A stretch of DNA of 64,000 nucleotides from Euzebya sp051004735. GTDB taxonomy: Bacteria > Actinomycetota > Nitriliruptoria > Euzebyales > Euzebyaceae. The stretch is taken from positions 66,400 through 130,399 of the forward strand of contig JBPCKA010000080.1 of the NCBI GenBank assembly GCA_051004735.1, written 5' to 3'. Made by a program: the position numbers and the translations under genes. Below, piece after piece: positions 35,776-43,761 of this stretch (position 1 is the stretch's first letter; the number at the start of each line of letters is the position of its first letter). Below the pieces are notes generated by a model. It was not told the origin of the DNA, did no database searches, and saw only the letters and a list, made by a program, of their open reading frames with translations.

Positions 35776-36702
35776 TTATCGCAGCTTGGGGTCCAGGGCA
35801 TCGCGAAGCGCGTCACCCATCATGATGAAAGCCAGCACCAAACCGGACAGGAAAATCCCCGGGAAGAACAGCAACTGTGGAGCGCTCTGGATCCGCCGCT
35901 GGGCGCTGGAGATCATCAGCCCCCACGAAATAGCCGGCAACTCCAAACCGACGCCCAGGAACGACAGGGTCGCCTCGGCCGAGATGATCAAGCCGATCGA
36001 GATGGTCGCGTACACGATCACCGGCGCCATGGAGTTCGGCAGGATGTGTCGCACGATGATCCGGAAATCATTCGCCCCCAAGGCTCGAGCAGCCTGGACG
36101 TAATCCTCCTCCTTGCGACTCAGCACCTCCGAGCGGGTCAACCGCATCATCGAGGGCCAACTGAAGACGCCGAGCACCAGCACCAACGTCCACACCGAAC
36201 GGGCGGTGAAGACCGAGTTGAGGATGACCAGGGCACCCAGCAGGAAGGGGATCCCGAACCAGATGTCGGTGATCCGGGCCAAGATCGAGTCAACGACCCC
36301 GCCGTAGTAGCCGGCTAGGGACCCAAGGATCACGGCGATCACGATGGCCAGGCTCACGGTGGCCAGTCCCACGATGAAGCTGACCCTGGTTCCATAGATC
36401 ACGCGGGTATACAGATCACAGCCCAGCAGGTCGGTGCCGAACCAATGCTCCGATGACGGTCGCAGCAGGGACCGCGACAGCGAGCAGGAGGTCGGGTTCT
36501 GACTGGTGAACAGACCCGGGAACAGGGCCAGCAGCGCATAGACAATGATGAAGAACAGGGCGATCAGAAAGACGGGGTTACGCCGGAGTTCACGCCACGC
36601 ATCACTCCACAGCGAGGCGGCGCGGCCGACTTCCTGCGCCTCGTCGATCGTTGACCCGGGTTCAGTCGGGGCATGCTGAACCGGCATCTGTTCGGTACTC
36701 AT
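35776..36702 (-). CDS. Oligopeptide/dipeptide ABC transporter permease, OppC/DppC type
   Basis: A 308-residue membrane protein: a charged cytosolic N-terminus of about 45 residues, a first helix (VFLIALFFIIVYALLALFP), the family's FGTDLLGCDLYTRVIYGTR block, five more helices and the EAA loop EDYVQAARALGANDFRII. ATG 36702 has AAGGGGA upstream. It follows oppB by 10 bases and precedes oppD by 10 bases. It forms the membrane channel with the OppB-type protein. Confidence 0.94.
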   Translation of the reverse strand: MSTEQMPVQHAPTEPGSTIDEAQEVGRAASLWSDAWRELRRNPVFLIALFFIIVYALLALFPGLFTSQNPTSCSLSRSLLRPSSEHWFGTDLLGCDLYTRVIYGTRVSFIVGLATVSLAIVIAVILGSLAGYYGGVVDSILARITDIWFGIPFLLGALVILNSVFTARSVWTLVLVLGVFSWPSMMRLTRSEVLSRKEEDYVQAARALGANDFRIIVRHILPNSMAPVIVYATISIGLIISAEATLSFLGVGLELPAISWGLMISSAQRRIQSAPQLLFFPGIFLSGLVLAFIMMGDALRDALDPKLR

Positions 36703-36712
36703 GGATGTCCCC

Positions 36713-37639
36713 TTACTCGTAACGGATGCGTGGGTCGATGACGGCGTACAACAGATCGACGGCAAGCGTCGATATCAGATAGATCAGGGTCAGCAGCGTC
36801 ACAATGCCCACGACGACCGCCGGTTCCTGTTGGGTGATGGCACGAAAGACGCCCAGGCCGATCCCCGGGACATTGAAGATGCCCTCGGTCACGATGGCCC
36901 CGCCCATCAGCGCACCCAGATCCGCACCCAGATAGGTGACGACTGGGATGAGGGAATTGCGCAGCGTGTGCTTGCCGATCACCGAGGATCTGGCCAGGCC
37001 CTTGGAGGTGGCGGTGCGGACATAGTCAGCCCGCAGATTCTCAACCAGGCTGGTCCGGGTGAGTCGGGCGATGTAGGCGGTGGACAACGACGCCAGCACC
37101 AGCGCCGGCAGCAGCAGGCTGAACAGGGGCCGTCCCGCGTTGTAGCTGATCGGGAACAGGCCGAACTTCAAGCCCAGCAGGATCTGGGCCATGAACCCCA
37201 GCACGAACACCGGGATCGAGATGACCAGGGTGGTGGAGACCAGGACCAGCGTGTCGACGAATGACTTCTGTCGAAGTCCCGCGAGCACCCCAGCAACCAG
37301 ACCGATGACGATCTCGATTCCGAATGCCATCAGACCAAGCTTGATGGTCGTGGGAAATCGCTGCCTGATGATGTCAGACACCGGCCGACCCCCGAAGTCC
37401 AAACCGAAGTTCAGCTTGAACAGCCCGCCGATGTACTTGAAGTACTGCACCAGGAACGGATCGTCCAGGTTGTATCGTTCGCGAAGGGTGGCCTGGATCT
37501 GCTCGGGGAGTGCCCGCTCACCCGCCAGGGCCCTGATGGGGTCCCCTGGCAACAGATAGACCGCCGCGAAGATGATGAACGTCGCACCGAAGAACACCGG
37601 GATGAACTGAAGAAGTCGGCGTGCGATGTATCTTCCCAT
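36713..37639 (-). CDS. Oligopeptide/dipeptide ABC transporter permease, OppB/DppB type
   Basis: A 308-residue membrane protein with six predicted helices: the N-terminal MGRYIARRLLQFIPVFFGAT opening typical of OppB/DppB, a periplasmic-type loop after helix 1, and the EAA loop LRADYVRTATSKGLARS. It heterodimerises with the OppC-type permease. A stable hairpin lies between it and the upstream substrate-binding protein gene, which may reduce its expression relative to the binding protein. Confidence 0.94.
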   Translation of the reverse strand: MGRYIARRLLQFIPVFFGATFIIFAAVYLLPGDPIRALAGERALPEQIQATLRERYNLDDPFLVQYFKYIGGLFKLNFGLDFGGRPVSDIIRQRFPTTIKLGLMAFGIEIVIGLVAGVLAGLRQKSFVDTLVLVSTTLVISIPVFVLGFMAQILLGLKFGLFPISYNAGRPLFSLLLPALVLASLSTAYIARLTRTSLVENLRADYVRTATSKGLARSSVIGKHTLRNSLIPVVTYLGADLGALMGGAIVTEGIFNVPGIGLGVFRAITQQEPAVVVGIVTLLTLIYLISTLAVDLLYAVIDPRIRYE

Positions 37640-37664
37640 GCAGGCATCCTAACGGCAAACGAGA

Positions 37665-37709
37665 CGGGCTGGCCGCCAAAGTCCTGCTCGGACTCAGGCG
37701 ACCAGCCCG
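37665..37709 (-). terminator. Hairpin between the binding protein gene and the permease genes
   Basis: CGGGCTGG-C-CGCC (37665-37677) pairs with GGCG-A-CCAGCCCG (37697-37709), leaving a 19-base loop. It has no U tract. It lies just after the substrate-binding protein stop and could act as a partial terminator or an mRNA-stabilising hairpin. Confidence 0.5.
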
Positions 37710-37726
37710 CAGTGTCATCTCCGGTG

Positions 37727-39439
37727 CTAGTTGACCGGCGTCACGCTCTCCGGGCGGATCTGCCCGAATGCGCTCACGACAACGTTGTCGACGTTCTCGC
37801 TGTGGACGGCCGACCCGTTGCTGAAGAACAGCGGGATGGCCGGCATGTCAGCCAGGACCAACTGCTCAGCCTCCTGGTACAGGGCGATGCCCTCATCCAC
37901 GTCGGCTGCCTGGTTTCCTTCGCGAACCAGTGCCTCGAAGTCGGGGTTTGAGTACCCGAAGAAGTTGCTGTCGGCATCGGTGAAGTACAGCGGCGCCAGG
38001 TAGTTCTCCGGCGACGGGTAGTCCATGCCCCAGCCCAGACGGAACGGGCCGGTGATGGCCTGCGGGTCCAGGAAGTTCGACAGGTAGTCCGCGAACTCCA
38101 CGGACTCAAAGGTGATGGCGTCGTCGGCCAGACCGAAGGTGTCACGCCACTGGTTGGCGATCGCCTCGACCCACTCCTCGTGACCGGCGCCGGAGTTGAA
38201 CCACATCACGATGGAGTCAAGGCCACCGTGCTCGTTCCACAGTTCCAGGGCCCGGTCCGGGTCGTACTGGCAGAACTCGCATGCGCCCTCGGAGTACCCG
38301 GGGACGACCGGTGAGATCAACGAGTCAGCAGGGAACTGCTGCGGCAGGATCACGTCGGTGATGGCCTGACGGTCAACGGCCAAGGACAGAGCCTGGCGCA
38401 GTTGCAGGTTCTCGTCGCCACCGTAGGCAGCGTCATACATGGGGAAACCAACGTAGGTGTAGGTGGACACGGGACGCTCGATGAACCGGTCACCGAAGGT
38501 GCTACGGGCCTGCTCGACCGAGGGGCCGGGAACGCCGTACAGCGCGTCCAGAGTGCCCGCCTCTACTTCCAGCAGGGCGGTCTCGACGTCGCTGAAGATG
38601 CGGAACTCGATGGCGTCGGCAACACCGGGGTTCTCACCGGGGTAGTCCTCCCACTTGGTCACGCTGATGTTGACGTCGTGGTTCCAGGTGCCGTCCATCT
38701 GGTAGGGACCGTTACCGATCGGGGCCTCGTTGCAGGCATCGGGGTCTTCGCGGCAGGCGGTGGGCAGTGGGCTGAAAGCGCGGTAGCCCAGACGCAGCGG
38801 CCAAGCGGAGAACGGGTTCTTCAGCGTGACCGTGAAGGTCATGTCGTCGACCAACTCAACGCCGGTCAGGGTCTCCGCATCGCGCAGGCCACCATCGTCG
38901 GTGCCTTCGATGTCGGAGTAGAAGAAGGAGTTCTGGTACGCGCCATCGGGGTCGGTCACAAAGTTGAAGGTGTCGACGAAGGTCGCGGCAGTGATCGGCT
39001 CACCGTCGTGGAAGGACCAGCCGTCAGCCACCGTGATGGTGAAGGTCTGGGAATCTTCGGTCTCGATTGAATCCGCGACGGTGTTCACCGACTCGGTGGT
39101 CTCGGGGTCGTACTCAATCAGGTTGGTGTACAGCGACTGCAGGACCTGGTTACCACAGGACTCCGAGGAGTTGGCCGGCAGCAGGTTCTCCGGCTCACAG
39201 ACATACAGGGAGTAGCTGCCACCGTCGCCGGAGGGTGCGGCCTCTGAGGCCGTGTCCTCTGTGGTGGGCTCGTCGTCGGTAGTAGCCTCGTCGGTCGGCT
39301 CCTCAGAGTCAGTCGTCGCGGTGTCGTCAGAGGCACCGGAGTCGGCAGGCTCTTCCGCGGTGTCAGAACCTGAGCAGGCGGCGGCGAACAGCATCAGCGT
39401 GGCCATGAGTGCCAGCAGCTGGAGCAAGCGTCGATTCAT
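37727..39439 (-). CDS. Peptide ABC transporter substrate-binding lipoprotein (SBP family 5)
   Basis: A 570-residue secreted protein. The N-terminus has a lipoprotein signal (basic start, hydrophobic core, lipobox FAAAC with Cys about residue 22), then an acidic Asp/Glu/Thr-rich linker of about 50 residues, and a mature domain with family 5 motifs such as SFHDGEPITAATFVDTFNF and LQLRQALSLAVDRQAI. It is anchored outside the membrane and hands peptides to the OppBC-type permeases. It is the first gene of the operon. Confidence 0.94.
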   Translation of the reverse strand: MNRRLLQLLALMATLMLFAAACSGSDTAEEPADSGASDDTATTDSEEPTDEATTDDEPTTEDTASEAAPSGDGGSYSLYVCEPENLLPANSSESCGNQVLQSLYTNLIEYDPETTESVNTVADSIETEDSQTFTITVADGWSFHDGEPITAATFVDTFNFVTDPDGAYQNSFFYSDIEGTDDGGLRDAETLTGVELVDDMTFTVTLKNPFSAWPLRLGYRAFSPLPTACREDPDACNEAPIGNGPYQMDGTWNHDVNISVTKWEDYPGENPGVADAIEFRIFSDVETALLEVEAGTLDALYGVPGPSVEQARSTFGDRFIERPVSTYTYVGFPMYDAAYGGDENLQLRQALSLAVDRQAITDVILPQQFPADSLISPVVPGYSEGACEFCQYDPDRALELWNEHGGLDSIVMWFNSGAGHEEWVEAIANQWRDTFGLADDAITFESVEFADYLSNFLDPQAITGPFRLGWGMDYPSPENYLAPLYFTDADSNFFGYSNPDFEALVREGNQAADVDEGIALYQEAEQLVLADMPAIPLFFSNGSAVHSENVDNVVVSAFGQIRPESVTPVN

Positions 39440-39579
39440 TCCGTGTTCTCTCCCTTGAGTGTTGGTGGTCCTAGAGGGGCTGCACGACGGGGGTGGCTCG
39501 TCGGACCCCGAACCCTCCTACAACGGTCGTTGGTGTAGAAGTACGGGCAACTCTAGCGTCTTGATGCGCGAAGGTGAAT

Positions 39580-39604
39580 AGCTTGTGCGCTGAGCGCACA
39601 AGCT
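39580..39604. promoter_or_regulatory. Perfect 11-bp palindrome in a divergent intergenic region
   Basis: AGCTTGTGCGC (39580-39590) and GCGCACAAGCT (39594-39604) are exact complements around TGA. The site lies between the peptide-binding protein gene and the Lrp-domain gene. No U-run follows on either strand, so an operator is more likely than a terminator. Confidence 0.5.
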
Positions 39605-39666
39605 GTCCGCTGCCGTCCCTGCGGCCCCCGCCCATCCTTGCGCGTCGGAGGAGTAAGGTGCCAAGC

Positions 39667-39960
39667 GTGATTACTTCGATTGTCCTGCTGCATGTCGATG
39701 GCAACCGGATTCCCGAGACGGCAACCACGCTTGCCAACATCGACCGTGTCACGGAGGTCTACTCCGTGACCGGCGACTGGGAACTGGTGGCCATGGTCCG
39801 TGTCCGCACCCACGAGGAGATCGCTGACGTCGTGACCGGCGAGATCGCCAAGGTCGATGGTGTGACCGGCACCCACACCATGATCGCCTTCCGCGCCTAC
39901 GCCTCCGAAGACCTCGAACGCCTCTGGGGTGTGGGTTTTGAGGAAGCCGAAGGCATGTAG
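39667..39960 (+). CDS. Stand-alone Lrp/AsnC ligand-binding (RAM) domain protein
   Basis: A 97-residue protein consisting only of the alpha/beta RAM domain of Lrp/AsnC regulators: ITSIVLLHVDGNRI, ATTLANIDRVTEVYSVTGDWELVAMVRV and the C-terminal VTGTHTMIAFRAY. The helix-turn-helix of full Lrp is absent. Such single-domain forms are common in actinobacteria and may bind amino acids and modulate other regulators. GTG 39667 has AAGG upstream within GGAGGAGTAAGG; the longer frame to 39574 crosses the palindrome and is not supported. Confidence 0.87.
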   Translation: MITSIVLLHVDGNRIPETATTLANIDRVTEVYSVTGDWELVAMVRVRTHEEIADVVTGEIAKVDGVTGTHTMIAFRAYASEDLERLWGVGFEEAEGM

Positions 39961-40002
39961 AACCAGCGGTCCGGGGACCGGTCCTTGCCGCGCTTTTCCA
40001 GA

Positions 40003-40049
40003 CGCGATCGGGGCTTAAACCCGCTATAGCCGAGTTCAAGCGCGATTCC
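40003..40049 (+). repeat. Left 47-bp inverted repeat of the cassette
   Basis: It runs from CGCGATCGGGGC to GCGCGATTCC and has the 8-base palindrome GCTATAGC in its middle. It differs from the complement of the right copy at only four positions (13, 32, 36 and 37). Confidence 0.85.
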
Positions 40050-40053
40050 AGCG

Positions 40054-40944
40054 CTATGCCGCGGCTGCCTGCTTGCGTTCTCTCAAGCGATTCACCAGGT
40101 CAGCAATCTCCCTGGCGACCCGGACAGGATCCTCATCGATCTCATAGATCAGGAACCGGACGACGTCCCAGTCAAGAACTTTGAGCCCCCGGTCACGCTT
40201 GCGGTCAGCGAACTGCTGGGCCGGAATCAAGTGGTGCGGACCATCCACCTCGACATCCAGTCGAACATCCAGGATCGCGATGTCGGCCTGCCCGACGGTC
40301 AGGCCTGATTCATCGGTGATGTCCAATGGCTCGGGGTGCAGCACAACTCCCAGTTTGCGCAGTTCTCGACGCAGCACGCGTTCGCGACGGGAATGTGTGG
40401 CCTCGCCATCGAAATCCCGGAGAACACGTCGCAGGCGGGCCGACCCCGGGAAGGATCCCCGGAGTTCTGCCATGTTGGCGATGCTGTCAAGCGTGGCCAG
40501 GCGTCGCGCCAGTATCTGGCTGATGGCGAACGCGACGTTGGAATCTGATGCCTTCCGCGCATAGTCGCCGACCGCATAGCTGGGATGGACCAACCGGATC
40601 CCATGTCTCACGGTCACGTCGGAGGGCAGGTGGCTCGATCGACGGACATCGAACCCACGCTGCTTGCGACTGCCCTTTCCTTCGGGCACCACCACCTCAA
40701 CCGGTCGTGGTTGCCGATCAAGCGCTCCCAGGGCGAACAGACAACTGCCCGACGTCAGGCGGGAGTCCGAGCCGGCGATCATCTGGGCTGCGGCGGCCTG
40801 GAACCAGAAGTCCCGTCGAGCCCCCGGCAGGGCGTAATACCCCCGGGCCAGGCGGTCAAACTCAGGCAACCGGCTGAGCCGGTCCGCTGTCAACCCCTCA
40901 TCCAGCAGTGCCTGTGCGGTTGTCACGCCGTGAAGATGGTCCAT
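40054..40944 (-). CDS. AbiEi-like/DUF559 protein, predicted PD-(D/E)XK or Vsr-like endonuclease
   Basis: A 296-residue protein. The N-terminal 100 residues resemble AbiEi-type winged-helix proteins (VTTAQALLDEGLTADRLSRLP, LARGYYALPG). The C-terminal third matches DUF559: ADIAILDVRLDVEVDGPHHLI provides an acidic ExK/DxE-like core, followed by DRKRDRGLKVLDWDVVRFL, the family's conserved end. Related actinobacterial proteins are often labelled type IV toxin-antitoxin AbiEi family or DUF559; activity is unproven. ATG 40944 fits the family start; GTG 40992 is possible but lacks a binding site. It is framed closely by 47-bp inverted repeats and has no partner toxin or antitoxin gene beside it. Confidence 0.8.
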   Translation of the reverse strand: MDHLHGVTTAQALLDEGLTADRLSRLPEFDRLARGYYALPGARRDFWFQAAAAQMIAGSDSRLTSGSCLFALGALDRQPRPVEVVVPEGKGSRKQRGFDVRRSSHLPSDVTVRHGIRLVHPSYAVGDYARKASDSNVAFAISQILARRLATLDSIANMAELRGSFPGSARLRRVLRDFDGEATHSRRERVLRRELRKLGVVLHPEPLDITDESGLTVGQADIAILDVRLDVEVDGPHHLIPAQQFADRKRDRGLKVLDWDVVRFLIYEIDEDPVRVAREIADLVNRLRERKQAAAA

Positions 40945-41008
40945 GCCCCCACCATCGGAGCCAGTCCCACTGCTGTCGAGGGACTTATCCACAGCGGCCG
41001 GGGCCCTC

Positions 41009-41055
41009 GGAATCGCGCCGGAAGTCGGCTATAGCGGGTTTAGGCCCCGATCGCG
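41009..41055 (-). repeat. Right 47-bp inverted repeat of the cassette
   Basis: Read on the minus strand it runs from CGCGATCGGGGC to GCGCGATTCC, like the left copy. It lies upstream of the DUF559 gene, so its TATAGC core could also contribute to that gene's promoter. Confidence 0.85.
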
Positions 41056-41093
41056 CCGCTCCACGCGGTGGCCCGAGCCACCCGCCCGGGCCG

Positions 41094-42122
41094 TTAGGTG
41101 GCCAGGGACTTTGAGAGGGTGACCCAGTCGTCGCGGATCTGACGGGCCGCGCCCGAGTCCAACGACCGCGCGGCCGCCGCCAGGGCGTCTTCCCACTCCC
41201 CCGCCAGGTCGGCCGCCAGCAGCGCCGCCGCCGCCCCCAACACGACGATGTCGCGGGGCGCCCCGGCAGCACCGTCCAGCACCTCGTTGGCGATACGGAG
41301 GTTGTCCTCAAGGTCGCCGCCCTTGAGGTCGGCCACCTGCGCACGGGCGATCCCATACTCGGCCGGGTCGAAGTCGTACTGGGTCACCGCACCCGAGCGA
41401 ACTTCCCAGATGGTTGAGGGGCCAGTCGTGGTCAACTCGTCCAGGCCATCAGAGCCGTGGAACACCAGCGCATGCTCGCTACCCAGGCGCGCCAACACCT
41501 CGGCCATCTTGGGCGCCATCGCCGGGTCGCTGACACCGATGGTCTGATGCAAGGCGCCGGCGGGGTTGGTGAGCGGACCCAGGAAGTTGAAGACCGTGGG
41601 TACGCCGAGCTCGCGACGGGCAGGCACCACGTGGCGCATCGCCGGGTGGTACTTGGGGGCGAAGCAGAACCCGATACCGACCTGGGTGATACACCGCGCC
41701 ACAGCCTTAGGAGGCAGATCGATGGCCACGCCCCATGCCTCCAGCAGGTCTGCCGAGCCACATCGTCCGCTGGCCGCGCGGTTGCCGTGCTTGGCCACCC
41801 TCGCCCCCGCTCCGGCAGCGACCAGAGCCGAAATGGTCGAGACGTTGAACGTGCCCGCACGGTCCCCACCGGTGCCGCACGTGTCCACCAGTGGCCCCTC
41901 GACGGTGACCGGCAGGGCGAAGGCGCGCATCGAGCGGACCAGGCCGGCGATCTCCTCACCCGTCTCGCCCTTGATCCGCAGGGCCATCAGCAGGCCGGCA
42001 ATCTGTGCCGCGGTCGCATCGCCACGCATGATCAGACCCATGACGGCGGCGGTGGTGGCGTCGTCAAGATCCTCGCCCCGGATCAGGCTGGACAACACCT
42101 CGGGCAGACGGATCTCGGTCAT
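41094..42122 (-). CDS. trpD: Anthranilate phosphoribosyltransferase
   Basis: A 342-residue enzyme of tryptophan synthesis that joins anthranilate to PRPP. The PRPP loop DTCGTGGDRAGTFNVST, the anthranilate-contact KHGNRAASGRCGSADLLEA and the second metal site HGSDGLDEL with TGPSTIWE are present, and the length fits the family. No other trp gene is nearby. Its start overlaps the stop of the upstream receiver gene by 4 bases (ATGA), an unusual partner for trpD. Confidence 0.96.
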   Translation of the reverse strand: MTEIRLPEVLSSLIRGEDLDDATTAAVMGLIMRGDATAAQIAGLLMALRIKGETGEEIAGLVRSMRAFALPVTVEGPLVDTCGTGGDRAGTFNVSTISALVAAGAGARVAKHGNRAASGRCGSADLLEAWGVAIDLPPKAVARCITQVGIGFCFAPKYHPAMRHVVPARRELGVPTVFNFLGPLTNPAGALHQTIGVSDPAMAPKMAEVLARLGSEHALVFHGSDGLDELTTTGPSTIWEVRSGAVTQYDFDPAEYGIARAQVADLKGGDLEDNLRIANEVLDGAAGAPRDIVVLGAAAALLAADLAGEWEDALAAAARSLDSGAARQIRDDWVTLSKSLAT

Positions 42123-42676
42123 GACTGCTCCGACGCTGTGCCCACGGCCGAGGCCTGAGACCCGCCACTCCGGGCCGGCAGTTCATCGGGCGGACCCTCA
42201 TCGGGGCGACCGGCCGAGCCTGTCTGCACCGCCAGTTCATGCTCGGGTCGTGGGTCAAGCAGGCTGGGCTTGGGTTCACCACCGATTCCCGGAAGGGTAG
42301 GAATGGGTTGGCCGGCCACGACCGCGACCAGTGTCTCGCGCAGGTCAAAGGGATCTGCGGGCTTCTCGACGTGGGCGTCGGCCTGCGCCCAGTTGGCCAA
42401 CCAACGATCCTGTGGACGCGCGATCAGCAGAACCACGGGAGGCATCGAGGCTCCCATTTGACCTCGGGCCTTCACCTCGCGACACAGTGCCAGGCCACCG
42501 GTCGGATGGGTGTCGTTGTCACCGACAACGACGTCGTAGGACTGCCCCTCATCCAGCAGTGCCAGAGCCCGCGCGGGGGTCGACACATGAAATACCGAGG
42601 AATCATCCCAGCCCAACACCGCAGTCTTGACCTGCGCTGCCACCGAAGAATGGTCGGCCACCATGAGGATCTTCAT
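42119..42676 (-). CDS. Single-domain response regulator receiver protein
   Basis: A 185-residue protein. Residues 1-120 resemble a CheY-like receiver: MKILMVADHSS, a candidate phospho-Asp in YDVVVGDNDT, LLIARPQD at strand 4 and Lys in AHVEKPAD. The last 55 residues are a Pro/Gly/Ser-rich tail with no output domain. The first acidic pair of the receiver is weak (VADHSS rather than VDDD), so phosphorylation is uncertain. ATG 42676 begins the homology. It is translationally coupled to trpD through ATGA; no histidine kinase lies nearby. Confidence 0.82.
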   Translation of the reverse strand: MKILMVADHSSVAAQVKTAVLGWDDSSVFHVSTPARALALLDEGQSYDVVVGDNDTHPTGGLALCREVKARGQMGASMPPVVLLIARPQDRWLANWAQADAHVEKPADPFDLRETLVAVVAGQPIPTLPGIGGEPKPSLLDPRPEHELAVQTGSAGRPDEGPPDELPARSGGSQASAVGTASEQS

Positions 42677-42733
42677 GCCGCGCCGATCATGCCACGCCAT
42701 GCCAGCCCGGCCGCCATCCTGTTTCGTACAGCG

Positions 42734-43609
42734 TCACGCTGGACGTAGCTGGGCGACCAGCTGACGGGTGGGTGAGACGGAGGCCCCGCCGCGGCGGCGG
42801 GCCAACCACTCCACAGCGGCACCGTCGGGTGGGAACGGCCAGCACTCCGGGTGGTCACCGCGATGGATTCGGTGAGCGGTCAGTCCGACTGATCCCGCCA
42901 AGGCGACCAACGACCGCCAGCTGACGTTGCAGGTCCGGACGTTGCGGACGCTCAGCACCTTGAAGTAGTGGTCACCGGTGACCCAGGGCAGATGGGCGTA
43001 GGCGGTCACTGCCGTGTTCGTCGGCCGCAGGGGCAGCCATGGCACCAACGGGACGCCGGTGTGCTGCTCCACTGGATACAAGCGGTTGGGGATCGCCACG
43101 AAGGCAGAGCCGTCAGGAGCCAGCACCCGGGCGATCTCGGCCAGGTATGCATGCGGGTCGGCAACGTGTTCGACCACATCCAACGACTCGACCACGTGGA
43201 AGTACCCGTCGTCGAAGGGGATTCGCTGGCCGTCATACAGCACGGCCTGGACACCGGGTAGTGCCTGCGCCCGCAAGTCAGACAGTCGGTGCAGGTCAGC
43301 GTCGACCTCAAGCCCCACAACCTCCAGAGCACCCATGGCGTGGTAGGCCGCCAGGGATCCCCCCGCACCACACCCGCTGGCCAACACCCGCCCACCCTTG
43401 ACGCTGCGAATCTGGTCAACGACACCGACCCAGTTCAAGAAGCGGTCGATGTTGGTGTAGGCCCCCATCATCGAGTCGTAGTTGAACTGCTGACGCATGG
43501 GCGCAAGCTGCCGGGCCACCTCGCTCAAGAACGCCGGCGGGTTGGGATCAATCGCCAGGACCGTTGCCGCACCGTGTTTGTGGCGTGGGTCATCGCGCCC
43601 CAGGCGCAC
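42734..43609 (-). CDS. SAM-dependent class I methyltransferase
   Basis: A 291-residue protein with a Rossmann methyltransferase domain: GRVLASGCGAGGSLAAYH (motif I), VVGLEVDADLH, IPFDDGYFHVVESLDVVEHVADP and LAPDGSAFVAIPN, arranged as in UbiE/Methyltransf_11. The target is unknown. The first ordinary start is GTG 43609, but the frame stays open for another 52 codons up to CTG 43765 with no ATG, GTG or TTG; that CTG overlaps the korB stop as CTGA. The true N-terminus may therefore be longer. It is on the same strand as korAB. Confidence 0.87.
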   Translation of the reverse strand: MRLGRDDPRHKHGAATVLAIDPNPPAFLSEVARQLAPMRQQFNYDSMMGAYTNIDRFLNWVGVVDQIRSVKGGRVLASGCGAGGSLAAYHAMGALEVVGLEVDADLHRLSDLRAQALPGVQAVLYDGQRIPFDDGYFHVVESLDVVEHVADPHAYLAEIARVLAPDGSAFVAIPNRLYPVEQHTGVPLVPWLPLRPTNTAVTAYAHLPWVTGDHYFKVLSVRNVRTCNVSWRSLVALAGSVGLTAHRIHRGDHPECWPFPPDGAAVEWLARRRGGASVSPTRQLVAQLRPA

Positions 43610-43761
43610 CAGCCGTTCCTGCAGATCACGCAGCAGGATCAGCGCTGCACTGCCAACGGCGGGCGGATCGGTCAGGTGGACCTCGGACCCGTCAGGCTCG
43701 CGCGAGAAGATCGAGGTGCCGTCGAACCGCAGCCCGGCCGCGGTTGGCTCGGGGTCCCCCG

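Larger units (their letters stand above)
40003..41055. mobile_element. 1.05-kb cassette: one nuclease-like gene framed by 47-bp inverted repeats
   Basis: The segment starts and ends with inverted copies of a 47-base sequence (40003-40049 and 41009-41055) that agree at 43 positions. The only gene inside fills almost all of the space: its stop lies 4 bases from the left repeat and its probable start 64 bases from the right one. No transposase motif and no obvious target duplication are seen, so whether it moves, and how, is open. Confidence 0.5.

Noticed and set aside
40985..40993. TTATCCACA, a perfect DnaA-box sequence near the DUF559 gene start
   Set aside because: It is a single site with no cluster, no AT-rich region and no replication genes nearby, so no origin is proposed.
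41060..41093. GGTGGC-CCGA-GCCACC hairpin after trpD
   Set aside because: It can fold but is short, and there is no U tract; it may help end trpD transcription, but I could not support it as a distinct feature.
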